Shown here piece after piece: positions 26,701 to 35,671 of a DNA stretch of 63,675 nt (position 1 is the stretch's first letter; each line of letters begins with the position of its first letter). The notes beneath the pieces are model-generated. The model was not told the DNA's origin. It did no database searches and saw only the letters and a list, made by a program, of their open reading frames with translations. Origin of the DNA: Verrucomicrobiota bacterium (GTDB taxonomy: Bacteria; Verrucomicrobiota; Verrucomicrobiia; Verrucomicrobiales; Akkermansiaceae); the NCBI GenBank assembly GCA_004293285.1, contig RDYF01000029.1, positions 1-63,675 of the forward strand, written 5' to 3'. The translations under genes and the position numbers were made by a program.

Positions 26701-26740
26701 CAGGGTGCCGTCTGTGTGCGGCACCCTGATGATTCTTTTC
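26701..26740 (+). terminator. Intrinsic terminator after the PhoX-like gene
   Basis: Perfect 10-bp inverted repeat CAGGGTGCCG / CGGCACCCTG with an 8-nt loop, followed by a short T-rich run (ATTCTTTT) 5 nt after the stem. It lies just behind the PhoX-like stop and just ahead of the cytochrome gene start at 26745. Confidence 0.8.
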
Positions 26741-26744
26741 AACA

Positions 26745-28360
26745 ATGAAACGAGTTCTCTATTTTTGCTGTTCGATGGTTTTTCTTTTGAGGGCAGAACC
26801 CTCGGCTCTAACAAAAGATTGGCTGGAGGTGCTCAAGCGGTCCGACCAGGTAATTGCACCAGAGCCTGCGGGGTATTCTGTCGCGGTGATGTACAATGCT
26901 ACACGAAGTCCGAAGGCCGCTACAATGCGTGCTATGTTTGTCATCAGAATGAAATCGACGGTCGAGAAAACGTCATGAACGATGGCAGCTTGCAAGAAAA
27001 CTATGCCTTTAGTGATCTCGGGCACGTCAATCATTGGACCAATTTGCAAGAAGATCGACGAGAGAAGATGAAGCGCATTTCCGATGAGGAGATGCGGGCG
27101 TATGTGGCAAAAGAGAACTATCAAGAATTGCCCGAGCGCTTGAAAGCTGCTCATTTCCAAGGATGGATACCCGACATGAAAGACTATCATCGCGCGGCAG
27201 CTGCTGTCGATGCGCATGGGCATGCGCTCGATGGTTCGGGCTGGGTGGCTTTTCAATACAAGCCTTTTCCCAGCACTTTTTGGCCCACCAATGGCTCGTT
27301 CGATGATGTGTTGATTCGCCTCGATTCCGCATTCCGTCGAGATTCCAGCGGCAAGGAGAATCGAGCCATCTATCAAGCCAATTTGGCTTTGTTAGAGTGT
27401 GCGATCAAAGGCAAAAAAGAGATGGGTTTGCCCGCCCTTGATGAGAATGCAATCGGGACGGACTTGAACGACGATGGTCAAATGAATGTGGTCCATCAGA
27501 TCAAAAAGCGTTCGCACTATCTTGGAGCCGCAGAGAATCAGCCGGTGGTTGATTTTCTCTATCCGCAAGGCACGGAATTCATGCACGGAATTCGCTATCT
27601 GGAAGAAGGTCGAGATGGGAAACTCCGACCATCAGCGCGCTTGAAAGAGCTGCGCTACATGAAGAAGTGGAAGTCCTATGCCAAAGAATGGTATCATCGC
27701 GAATACCAAGAAGAGCGCTTCGCCAAAGAGGCAGGAGATTTGCCGGGCTATGCTTCCATAGGGGCGCATGGATTGGACAACGGCACGGGTTGGTCGGTAT
27801 CGGGGTTTATTGAAGATGCTCAAGGGCGACTGCGCACGCTATCGTTCGAAGAAAATTTTTCGTGCATGGGCTGTCACAATGCAGTGGGATCTACCATCGA
27901 TAAGACATTTTCCTTTGCTCGCAAACAAGATGGTGCGCCTGGTTGGGGATACATCGATCTCACGAAGATGGTCGATGCCCCGTCGGAAGGCGAGAGTGAA
28001 GGGGAGTTTTTGACCTATCTACAACGCGTGGCGGGTGGTAGTGAATTTCGCAATAATGAAGAAATGCAGCAGCGATGGTTCGATGCATCGGGTCGAGTTC
28101 GCAAAGAGGCAATCCAGAAGCTTCCTCACATTGCGGCATTGATCATTCCCAGTGTCGAGCGTGCGATGCAGTTGAACAAGGCATATCGATGCATCGTCAT
28201 GGATCAAGACTACATCTTTGGCAAAGATGCCACGTGGTTCGTGCCGCAGAATGTTTACTCCGTGATTGATGCTGAAAAAGCACCGACTTTGCCTAGCGAG
28301 AAATGCCATACGTATTCCCTGTTGCTCGACTGGACGAAATCTGGCTCACCGACGAACTGA
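26745..28360 (+). pseudogene. Secreted diheme c-type cytochrome of unknown function, frame broken near its N terminus
   Basis: The ATG at 26745 begins a convincing signal peptide (MKRVLYFCCSMVFLLRAEP) followed by LTKDWLEVLKRSDQVIAPEP. That frame is lost near 26900-26930; the continuation, in another frame, carries the first heme site CYVCH and runs uninterrupted to 28360 with a second heme site CMGCH. Read in the downstream frame alone, the open frame starts inside the upstream terminator and lacks a signal peptide, which a cytochrome c needs. A one- or few-base deletion, or a longer one of 3n+1 bases, is the simplest account. The body also has an EF-hand-like DLNDDGQMN segment. It may work with the upstream PhoX-like protein. 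Its end overlaps the convergent esterase gene by 15 nt. Confidence 0.75.
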
Positions 28361-29161
28361 GCATTCTTGAAAAAAGCGGACCATTTCTTGTGTGACTTCT
28401 TTCGGGTAGCGATGCCCTTGATCGTGGCGGTAAATGACGACACGCGCGCCATTCATGGGGTCGATGGGGGCAAAGAGTTCCGCGCGTTGACTCCATCGCG
28501 TGCTTGGTTTTTGGCATTGATTGACACGTTGCACCTTGCGCACCATCCATTCCTGCCAAGTGCTGAGGACCAATTTGTCATTGGTCGCCATAGCATGAAA
28601 GCAAGGCTTGGGTCGGAGGGTGGGGATGAGTCGATGTCCCACAGCGGCACTTGGTGCCAAGGCAGTGATTTTTTCAAAACGCGTCGACCACAGCAAGTAG
28701 CTGAATGCGCCGCCATTCGAGTGTCCCATCACAAAGACTTGTTCGGGGTTGATGTTCCATTTCTTGGTGCATAGGTCGAGTAGGGCATCAAAGAATCGCA
28801 AGTCGCGATCCTCGTGCGATCCCGCTTCAAATTGCCAACCGTTTTGCTTGCCCTCGGGGTCGGTGAGTCGTCCGGGAGTAGGAATTCCTTGCGGGTAAAC
28901 GACACAGGCTTCGGGCCATGCCAGGTGCATGCCAAAAGAGCGTGCGGCCGATGTGGCGCTGCCGCCGTGACCGTGAAAACAGAGCACCAGAGGAGGAGAT
29001 TTCTTTGCTTTGTCATCGTATTTTTCCGAAGGCGGGAATACGAGTGCGGTTCTCTCCAGAGTCCCGACTGCGATCTTGCATTCCTCTCCTGCAGCGAACA
29101 CTGCGATCGGAAACAACAAGATCGACAGCAACCCGATCATTTGCCGAAAAAATGCGGTCAT
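28346..29161 (-). CDS. Secreted esterase of the PHB-depolymerase / LpqC family
   Basis: The start at the ATG at 29161 gives a signal peptide (MIGLLSILLFPIAVFAAG) and about 271 residues; an earlier in-frame start at 29227 would only add a non-signal leader. The alpha/beta-hydrolase fold shows the oxyanion segment LVLCFHGHGGSA, the nucleophile Ser in GHSNGG, and a late catalytic His in HDQGHRYP. The family (COG3509) includes polyhydroxybutyrate depolymerases and feruloyl or acetyl-xylan esterases. The substrate here is unknown; plant or algal polysaccharide esters are plausible. Confidence 0.82.
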   Translation of the reverse strand: MTAFFRQMIGLLSILLFPIAVFAAGEECKIAVGTLERTALVFPPSEKYDDKAKKSPPLVLCFHGHGGSATSAARSFGMHLAWPEACVVYPQGIPTPGRLTDPEGKQNGWQFEAGSHEDRDLRFFDALLDLCTKKWNINPEQVFVMGHSNGGAFSYLLWSTRFEKITALAPSAAVGHRLIPTLRPKPCFHAMATNDKLVLSTWQEWMVRKVQRVNQCQKPSTRWSQRAELFAPIDPMNGARVVIYRHDQGHRYPKEVTQEMVRFFQECSVRR

Positions 29162-29280
29162 ATCATAAGAAACCATCGGCCTTGCGAAAAGTTGCTGTGC
29201 ATCGACGCTCTGCGGTCTCTGACACAAAAAACGTTTCGTGAGCTTGTCAGGGGCGGCATTCTAGGATTTGTTTGACGGCA

Positions 29281-31332
29281 ATGAAAGGCATAATGGGATT
29301 TGGGTTGATCTTGAGCGTGGGTGTCGCCATGGCCAAGCATGGTTCGACGTCAGAATTCAATCAACGAACCGCCAGAGACTATGGGCTTTCGCAAACGCCC
29401 GTGCGCAATCTGACGATTGACTTCGGTTGGAACGATGCCGGGCATCTGATGTATCGAACCGTATCCGCAGACCAGAAGCCCGAGGCAAAAGTCATCGACC
29501 CGCAAAGTGGTCGGGAAGAAGCAACCAACGATGCGGTGCCGCCGATTGCCCAGAAAGAAGACAAACAAAGTCCGACACGTCCAGGCTACGAACATCATTT
29601 GTCGCAAGATGGAACATGGGAAGTGCTGAAGCGCGAGGGCCAACTGATTCTCAAAAATCGCAAGGACCAGAAAGAGATCGTGCTCGCTACCGACAACGAG
29701 CAGGGCCGTTTTGAAGGGACACCCTATTGGTCGCCCGACTCCAAGCGTTTCATGATGTGGCAGCACCAAGCCGTGCCTGAGCGCAAAGTGACGCTGACTC
29801 GTTCCTCGCCCAAAACACAATTGCAGCCGGAGTATTTCCAGGTCGACTATCCCAAGCCTGGTGATGAATTGAGCGTGTCCTATCCTTGCATTTTCTCCAT
29901 CGATGGCACCGAGCCCATCATGGCGGATTGTTCTCTGGTTGCTCATCCCTTTGAGATCAAAAATCCAGCATGGCGAGAGGATTCGGCGCGCTTCACTTAC
30001 GAATTCATCGAACGCGGGTTTGGCAAAATGAACGTGATCGAGATCAATGCTGCGACGCGCCAGCAGCGCACCTTGATTCGTGAAGAGAGCGAGACCTTTG
30101 TCTATGCCTACGGATACGGCTATCGATACGACCTCAAGGGAGGGGACGAAATTTTATGGAACTCCGAGCGCGATGGTTGGAATCACTTGTATCTGCTCGA
30201 TGGCAAGACGGGAGCGGTGATCAAGCAATTGACCAAGGGACCATGGGTTGTGAAAAAAGTGGTGCGAGTGATGGAACAAGAGCGTCGTGCCTTGCTGCAA
30301 ATCTGCGGTTGCTTCCCCGATCAAGATCCGTACTTTCAGCACTACATCATGGTGCACTTCGATAGCGGGAAAATCACTCCCTTGACGCGCTCGCCGGGTC
30401 ATCATGAAAAACCGGTTTTTTCTCCTGATGGATCTTCGTATGTTTGTCGATGGTCACGCGTCGACAAGGCACCGGTGTATGAGTTGCGTCGGACCGAAGA
30501 CGGCAAGCTGATCAAAACCCTGAGTGAGGCCGACGACACCGAGTTGCGCAAAAAATGGCGACTTCCTCAGCCGATGGTCGCGAAAGACCGTGAGGGCGTT
30601 TATGACATTTACGGGATCGTAGTTTTCCCGCCCAACTTCGATCCGAACAAAAAATATCCGGTGGTAGAATACATTTACGCTGGGCCGCACGATGCCTTTA
30701 CGCGCAAGAGTTGGCAGCCGTGGATCATGCCTATGCATGAGGTGGCGAGTCATGATTTCATCGTGGTGCAGATGGATGGTCGTGGCACGGCGCATCGCGG
30801 GAAGAAATTTCACGACTACTGCTACAAAAATCTCAAAGATGCGGGTTTTCCGGATCGGATTGCGTGGATGAAATCGATCGCCGCCAAGGTTCCGCAAATG
30901 GATCTCAGCCGCGTGGGGATTTTTGGTGGCTCGGCGGGGGGACAAAATGCGATGGGAGCTTTGCTGTTCCATGGCGATTTCTATCGGGCCGCGGTGGCTG
31001 ACTGCGGCTGTCACGACAATCGATTGGACAAAATTTGGTGGAACGAGCAGTGGATGGATTGGCCCGTGGGTCCGCATTACGAGGCGAGTTCGAACATGGT
31101 GCATGCCAAAAACCTGCAAGGGGCACTGATGCTCACCGTGGGAGAAGTCGATAGCAACGTTGATCCTTCCACGACCATGCGCGTGGTGGATGCCTTGATC
31201 GAAGCGGACAAAGACTTCGATTTGATCGTCGTGCCGAATGGCAATCATGGAGTGGGGGAAACGCGGCACATGCAGCGCAAGCGCATGGAGTTTTTCCGTC
31301 GTCATTTGGGCAACCCAGAACCAAGGTCATGA
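29281..31332 (+). CDS. Dipeptidyl-peptidase-IV-like secreted serine peptidase (S9 family)
   Basis: The ATG at 29281 opens with a signal peptide (IMGFGLILSVGVAMA); a TTG 9 nt earlier is possible and closer to the AGGA at 29263. The N-terminal part is the eight-bladed propeller of S9B peptidases. The C-terminal hydrolase has VFPPNFDPNKKYPVVEY, the nucleophile Ser in FGGSAGGQ, Asp in VGEVDSNVDPS and His in NGNHGVGE. Such enzymes release dipeptides, often after proline, in the periplasm. The stop overlaps the transporter gene (ATGA). Confidence 0.88.
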   Translation: MKGIMGFGLILSVGVAMAKHGSTSEFNQRTARDYGLSQTPVRNLTIDFGWNDAGHLMYRTVSADQKPEAKVIDPQSGREEATNDAVPPIAQKEDKQSPTRPGYEHHLSQDGTWEVLKREGQLILKNRKDQKEIVLATDNEQGRFEGTPYWSPDSKRFMMWQHQAVPERKVTLTRSSPKTQLQPEYFQVDYPKPGDELSVSYPCIFSIDGTEPIMADCSLVAHPFEIKNPAWREDSARFTYEFIERGFGKMNVIEINAATRQQRTLIREESETFVYAYGYGYRYDLKGGDEILWNSERDGWNHLYLLDGKTGAVIKQLTKGPWVVKKVVRVMEQERRALLQICGCFPDQDPYFQHYIMVHFDSGKITPLTRSPGHHEKPVFSPDGSSYVCRWSRVDKAPVYELRRTEDGKLIKTLSEADDTELRKKWRLPQPMVAKDREGVYDIYGIVVFPPNFDPNKKYPVVEYIYAGPHDAFTRKSWQPWIMPMHEVASHDFIVVQMDGRGTAHRGKKFHDYCYKNLKDAGFPDRIAWMKSIAAKVPQMDLSRVGIFGGSAGGQNAMGALLFHGDFYRAAVADCGCHDNRLDKIWWNEQWMDWPVGPHYEASSNMVHAKNLQGALMLTVGEVDSNVDPSTTMRVVDALIEADKDFDLIVVPNGNHGVGETRHMQRKRMEFFRRHLGNPEPRS

Positions 31333-32291
31333 GCAAGTTTTTTCTCAAATGCAGTGAGTGGTTTCCTCTGTGGTTGGTGCTAGGAAGTCTGTGGGCTTGG
31401 TGGCAGCCGGACAAGTGGAGCTGGTTTCAGCCGTGGATTTCGCTAGGCTTAGGGGTGATCATGCTTGGCATGGGATTGACTTTAACGTTGAGTGATTTTC
31501 GACAAGTCGTGAAGCAACCGCGTTGGGTAGCGATTGGGGTGATCTTGCAGTTTGTCATCATGCCGACAGCGGGCTGGTTTTGCGCCAAGGCTTTTGGTCT
31601 CTCGCGTGAATTGAGTGTCGGATTATTGCTCGTGGCCTGTTGTCCCGGTGGTACGGCATCGAATGTCATTTGCTACCTCGCGCGGGCCAACGTGGCCTTG
31701 AGTGTTTTGTTGACGCTTTGCTCCACTTTGGTCGCTGTGGTGCTGACGCCGATGTTGACGATGAAACTCGCGGGGCAATATCTGCCCTTGGATGGCTGGG
31801 CCTTATTTCGATCCATGGTGCAAGTGGTGCTCTTTCCCTTAGTGGCAGGAGTGGCGATGAATGCCTGGTTCGATCGCAAGGCATGGGGCGCGAAGGCGCG
31901 TGATGTGGTCGGAGTGATGGGCCCTCTCCTGAGCGTGATTTTGATTGTCATGGTCGTGGGGAGCATCGTTGCGGGAGGCAAAACAGCGATCCTCACTGCT
32001 GGGCCGATTTTATTTGTCGCGGTCTTTTGTCTGCATGCATTGGGATTTTCGGGTGGCTACGTGCTGGCCAAACTTTTGGGAGGCGATCGTGCTCAGAGCA
32101 TCACCGTATCGGTCGAAGTAGGCATGCAAAACAGTGGACTTGCGGCTTCGCTGGCCAAAAACCATTTCGCCAACTACGCGATGGCTCCCGTGCCCGCTGC
32201 CATTTCGGCGGTGTTTCATAGTTTGATGGGTAGCGCCTTGTGTGCTGTGCTGGCCTTGCTGCGCATGCGACGAGGATCGTCCGAGCGCTAG
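31329..32291 (+). CDS. Bile-acid:sodium symporter (BASS) family transporter
   Basis: A 320-residue polytopic protein with about ten membrane helices. The family motif LLVACCPGGTASNVICYLARANVA in the middle (about residues 101-124; shown here only as reference to CCPGGTASN) and a late conserved GMQNSGLAASLA identify it. BASS transporters couple sodium to uptake of organic anions such as pyruvate, pantothenate or steroids. Coupling to the peptidase gene suggests scavenging, but the substrate is not deducible. It ends 6 nt from the convergent next gene. Confidence 0.9.
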   Translation: MSKFFLKCSEWFPLWLVLGSLWAWWQPDKWSWFQPWISLGLGVIMLGMGLTLTLSDFRQVVKQPRWVAIGVILQFVIMPTAGWFCAKAFGLSRELSVGLLLVACCPGGTASNVICYLARANVALSVLLTLCSTLVAVVLTPMLTMKLAGQYLPLDGWALFRSMVQVVLFPLVAGVAMNAWFDRKAWGAKARDVVGVMGPLLSVILIVMVVGSIVAGGKTAILTAGPILFVAVFCLHALGFSGGYVLAKLLGGDRAQSITVSVEVGMQNSGLAASLAKNHFANYAMAPVPAAISAVFHSLMGSALCAVLALLRMRRGSSER

Positions 32292-32297
32292 GAAGTC

Positions 32298-33062
32298 TCA
32301 CGCGTCGCGATTGGAGCGGGGTGCGGCCAATCGGCGAACGGTGATTTGGTCCCAGAATTGTCGATCGCGTGCACTGGCCCACTGCGATCGCCAAGAGCGG
32401 AGGGCGCTGGGGCCGAGGATGGTGCGGCCGCCGACGAGTGTTTCATTCAAGCCACCTGGAGTGCGAATTTCTTTGACCGATGAGAAATGCTTCCGATAAA
32501 GCGCGCGGATTTGGCTTTGGAGTTTGCGGTGGCCCGCGCCGCGGACCAAATTGGTCAGCAGGAGTCCATCGGGATGAAGCAGCTTTTTCAAGGCCAGGAT
32601 GTTTGCATCATTCCAGTCACCCGGACGGAAGACATCGTGGCTGCCGGCGAGATAGACGTCATCGATGACGACATCGAATTTCTCTGTGCAGCGGTGAATC
32701 CACTCATAGGCATCGGCGATCTGGACATCGCAATCGAGCGTATCGAGATGCATGTGCTGCTGCGCGAGTTCGACGATTTGCGCGTCGATCTCAACGGCAT
32801 GCAGGGCGGCCTGCGGCAGCAAATGGCGGAGGCCGTGAAAAGTAGTGCCACCGGCAAAACCGAGCATGAGAATCGAGCGCGGTTGGCGACTGGGGTGAAG
32901 CAGTGCGGCGGCGATCATATTGTCCCACGCGAGGCCCGTGAGGAAGCGCTGCGTGTGATGCCAGGCGTGGACGGCCTGTTCGACACGGAATTCCTTTTGC
33001 CAAGTCGATTTCCAGACTTCGACGTATTGGAACTTGGTTTGAACCGCCGCGATTCGATGCAT
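32298..33062 (-). CDS. Spermidine-synthase-like methyltransferase-fold protein
   Basis: A 254-residue protein. The Rossmann AdoMet-binding motif ILMLGFAGGTTFHGL is near residue 64, an acidic residue follows in LHAVEIDAQIVELA, and VVIDDVYLAG holds the next conserved acids. This is the polyamine synthase (SpeE-like) fold without a transmembrane domain. The canonical substrate-gate residues are not obvious, so it may be one of the many SpeE-like proteins of unknown substrate. The ATG overlaps the stop of the upstream membrane protein gene by one base (TGATG). Confidence 0.7.
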   Translation of the reverse strand: MHRIAAVQTKFQYVEVWKSTWQKEFRVEQAVHAWHHTQRFLTGLAWDNMIAAALLHPSRQPRSILMLGFAGGTTFHGLRHLLPQAALHAVEIDAQIVELAQQHMHLDTLDCDVQIADAYEWIHRCTEKFDVVIDDVYLAGSHDVFRPGDWNDANILALKKLLHPDGLLLTNLVRGAGHRKLQSQIRALYRKHFSSVKEIRTPGGLNETLVGGRTILGPSALRSWRSQWASARDRQFWDQITVRRLAAPRSNRDA

Positions 33063-33892
33063 CAGCGTGGGGTTTGCGAGGATGAGGCGCGCTTGGCTTT
33101 CGCACGCAGGGCAAAAAACAGGCCGAGACCGACGACAATCAAAAAGCCGCAGATGAGAACGCGGAGGATGCGCAAAAAAGCGGAGTCGACTTGGTCATCG
33201 CTGGCGGTGGCCGTCGTGACTTCGCCGGGGATGCGTCGCAGTTCCAGCACGCCTGGTTTTGCTTCCATCGCCGTGAGTTGTTGCAGCACAGGGCCGAGAA
33301 TGGGGTCCTGCTGCTCCGTCACGCCGAGGCGAAATGGCGGGATTTGGGCGATGAATTCGCGCGGCACCGATTGATGCGGGACCACCAGGTTTTGCACCTG
33401 AAACGCGAGAGTTTTCTCCGATAAGATGGGTTTGAGCACAATTTCTCCATTCAGGAATCGTTTTTCACCTGATCCCGGCAAACCATTGATCAGGCGCGTG
33501 TGATCCGCAATGATTTCGCCTTGGCGGATTTCTTTGACAAAAAAATGCCCGCGGTAATCGCGGAGAGGTTTCATCGTGGCGAGTGCGAAATTCAGGTCCT
33601 CGGCGGAGAGTTCCAGCGTGGCGGGGGTATCGGTCTTCCCGATGAGGGATTCGCGGAAAAGCTGCAAGCGGGCATGCAGATCATTAAGCGCCGATTCGCG
33701 GCCCTCGATCACGATTTCTGGCAGGGTTGAGGGAGTGGGCTGCGTGAACTTGGCAATCTCCGCATTTTGACGGAATAACGAGTAAACAGCGGAACCAATG
33801 AGGAACAGAGCGACGCTGGCGAGAATCAGCATAATCGCACATCCGGCAAAAGGAGAGCGTGCGGGTGGTGTCTCGGGAGCAGGATTGGTCAT
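33062..33892 (-). CDS. Membrane-anchored protein of unknown function
   Basis: A 276-residue protein not recognised as a family. It has a proline-rich N terminus, a membrane helix near residues 17-40 (GCAIMLILASVALFLIGSAVY), an extracytoplasmic region of about 190 residues rich in beta-type sequence, and a second helix near residues 246-264 (ICGFLIVVGLGLFFAL). The mid-part LELSAEDLNFALATMKPL recalls lipid-binding or DUF-type periplasmic domains. It is translationally coupled to the SpeE-like gene. Confidence 0.6.
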   Translation of the reverse strand: MTNPAPETPPARSPFAGCAIMLILASVALFLIGSAVYSLFRQNAEIAKFTQPTPSTLPEIVIEGRESALNDLHARLQLFRESLIGKTDTPATLELSAEDLNFALATMKPLRDYRGHFFVKEIRQGEIIADHTRLINGLPGSGEKRFLNGEIVLKPILSEKTLAFQVQNLVVPHQSVPREFIAQIPPFRLGVTEQQDPILGPVLQQLTAMEAKPGVLELRRIPGEVTTATASDDQVDSAFLRILRVLICGFLIVVGLGLFFALRAKAKRASSSQTPR

Positions 33893-34132
33893 GCGCTCAG
33901 CCTACGAGAGGAGTGGCGCACTGCCAAGCCGCGAATCATGAGAATCCAGCACAAAGAGCGAATTTCTGAGCCTTTTCGGTTGATTTGTCGATTTTTTCTC
34001 AGTTTCCGCTTGCCAATAGAGAAAAAATATGGTTACTGGCTCGCCCGTCCGCTGCCTGAACGAATTATGTTACCTGACAACATCATTCCATTTGAATCGC
34101 CCAAGGCAGAGCATCGGTACCCATCACTCCCT

Positions 34133-34264
34133 ATGAAAAGTGAGCTCGTTTACAAAGCTGCTCTGATCCCCACTGTTCCCAGCATGGGAGCCGCTGACAT
34201 TGCTCTGACGGAGATCATTGAAGGAAAAATCAAGTTGCTGGAGGTTGTACCTGAGCAGGCTTGA
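34133..34264 (+). pseudogene. rpoZ: Shortened RNA polymerase omega subunit (rpoZ-like), internal core missing
   Basis: A 43-residue frame from the ATG at 34133. The first 16 residues (MKSELVYKAALIPTVP) match the N-terminal helix of omega proteins of this phylum and the ending GAADIALTEIIEGKIKLL matches the conserved C-terminal helix (ALREIxEGxI in Proteobacteria). The middle of a normal omega, with the V-S-R-R-V-R-Q-L core that clamps the beta-prime subunit, is absent, as if about 25-30 codons had been removed in frame. The frame is open further upstream to 33938, but that part shows no omega similarity. It lies 22 nt before smpB. Identification is by eye. Confidence 0.5.
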
Positions 34265-34286
34265 GGTCTGACCAAAAGGATTTCGC

Positions 34287-34748
34287 ATGAGTGCGGAGAT
34301 TGCTACCAATCGCAAAGCGGGGCGCGATTTTCACATTGGCGACAAATACGAGGCAGGCATCGAACTGCGTGGCACTGAGGTGAAGTCGATACGCGCCGGA
34401 AAAATCAACATTTCCGATGCGTTTTGTCGTGTCGAAAAGGGTCAACTTTTCCTCTACGGCTGCGACATTCAGCCTTGGGAAACGGCGTCGACATGGTTTC
34501 AGCATGAGTCCAAGCGGCCGCGTCGGCTCTTGCTGCACAAGCGTGAGATTTTTAAGCTGGAGCAAGCGAGCTCGATCAAAGGGGCTTCTCTCCCTTTGTT
34601 GCGGATGTATTGGAAAAACCGCAAAGTCAAAGTGGAGATTGGTGTGGGCAAAGGCAAGACCCATGGCGATCAGCGCCACGATTTGAAAAATCGCGTGGAA
34701 CTGCGTGAAGCGCAGCGCGAGATGGCGCGCTTCAATCAGCGGGCGTAA
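34287..34748 (+). CDS. smpB: SsrA-binding protein SmpB
   Basis: A complete 153-residue SmpB, the partner of tmRNA in rescuing stalled ribosomes. Conserved segments are YEAGIELRGTEVKSIRAGK near residue 21, KRPRRLLLHKREI near residue 74, and the basic KVKVEIGVGKGK with the C-terminal tail that reads the empty mRNA channel. An AAAGGA lies 6 nt before the ATG. The tmRNA gene itself is not in the window. Confidence 0.96.
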   Translation: MSAEIATNRKAGRDFHIGDKYEAGIELRGTEVKSIRAGKINISDAFCRVEKGQLFLYGCDIQPWETASTWFQHESKRPRRLLLHKREIFKLEQASSIKGASLPLLRMYWKNRKVKVEIGVGKGKTHGDQRHDLKNRVELREAQREMARFNQRA

Positions 34749-34754
34749 TCGATT

Positions 34755-35600
34755 TTACTGGATTTCGAGACCCGAAGTCGGCCAGATCCAGCGCACGACT
34801 TTGCCACCTTGGATCAAGGCTTTGGCTTGGATGTTTTTCGTGCCAAAAATGGTTTCCGCCTGATAAGAGGCAGTCCCCGTCTGATAGCTCGAGCCATCGA
34901 TGCTCTCTTCTTCTCCGGCTTTCCAGTCATTGACCTGATCCAGCGAGAATTCGGTGATTTGTTTGCTGCTGATGCTGCTTTTCATCAAGGCGATGATTTC
35001 CTCGGGGCCCAGCTGGGTCGCCGCGGGAGCTGTCGGCTCAGCAGCGGTGGCAACAGCAGGCTCGGGCTCAGGCTCAGGCTCCGCCATGGGTTCCGGTTCT
35101 GGCTCCACTTGAGGCTCGGGCTCGGGCTCAGGCTTCGTCGCAACAACGGGTGCAGGCTCGGGTTGGGGTGCAGGTTCTGTCACCACAGGTGCGGGAGGAT
35201 TGGCGACCAATTGTTCGATGAGATCGGTTTGTCTGACATCGATTTTGCCCTGTGCTGTCCCCAAGACGGAAAATACGACTTCGAATCCTTCGATGCGCAA
35301 CGGTTTGACTTTCGTGCCAGCAGGCAGTGGGACCGTGTCGGTTTCTCCTGGGGCTGTCGCATTTGCTTCGCTTTTCAGTGTAATCTTTGCGGGCAATTGC
35401 TCGGGGAGGAGTTTGGTGCAATCATAATCCGGCACACGGGCTTCCACGGCGGGCTCGACGTCGCTGGCGGGCATGGTGCTCGATGCAGTGCGAGGCACGG
35501 CATTTTTTTGTTTGGTGAGGAGCGGGCGCAAACTGGGCTCCATGAGATAGCCGAGAGTGCCGGCGGCACCGATGCCAATGATTGCCAGGACAAATTTCAT
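34755..35600 (-). CDS. Secreted or membrane-anchored protein with Pro-Glu repeats
   Basis: A 281-residue protein with an N-terminal hydrophobic segment (FVLAIIGIGAAGTLGYLM), a first domain of roughly residues 60-130 that looks SH3-like (AGTKVKPLRIEGFEVVF, with LIEQLV behind), a Pro/Glu-rich linker of repeated PEPEPEP units near residues 140-190, and a C-terminal domain ending KALIQGGKVVRWIWPTSG. No family is recognised. The linker could span the periplasm or cell wall in the manner of TonB-like spacers, though no TonB motif is seen. Confidence 0.65.
   Translation of the reverse strand: MKFVLAIIGIGAAGTLGYLMEPSLRPLLTKQKNAVPRTASSTMPASDVEPAVEARVPDYDCTKLLPEQLPAKITLKSEANATAPGETDTVPLPAGTKVKPLRIEGFEVVFSVLGTAQGKIDVRQTDLIEQLVANPPAPVVTEPAPQPEPAPVVATKPEPEPEPQVEPEPEPMAEPEPEPEPAVATAAEPTAPAATQLGPEEIIALMKSSISSKQITEFSLDQVNDWKAGEEESIDGSSYQTGTASYQAETIFGTKNIQAKALIQGGKVVRWIWPTSGLEIQ
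35059..35134. repeat. Six-base tandem-type repeat encoding a Pro-Glu linker
   Basis: Near-perfect reiterations of GGCTCA/GGCTCG (reverse strand reads Glu-Pro codons), interrupted by a short GCCATGGGTTCC segment. It lies inside the preceding coding region. Such tracts are prone to slippage in multiples of six bases, which would change linker length without shifting frame. Confidence 0.8.
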
Positions 35601-35671
35601 ATAGGGATGGCTGAGGGTTTACAGGGAAAAGTCGGTGGAAGCGAGGAAAAATTCATGCTTGTCAATCGGAC

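Noticed and set aside
26705..26744. Upstream start for the cytochrome frame
   Set aside because: It lies inside the terminator hairpin and gives no signal peptide; the ATG at 26745 in another frame is better.
32487..33374. 295-codon plus-strand frame
   Set aside because: It spans two well-formed minus-strand genes and looks like a shadow frame.
33938..34132. N-terminal extension of the rpoZ-like frame
   Set aside because: The extra residues show no omega similarity and there is no Shine-Dalgarno.
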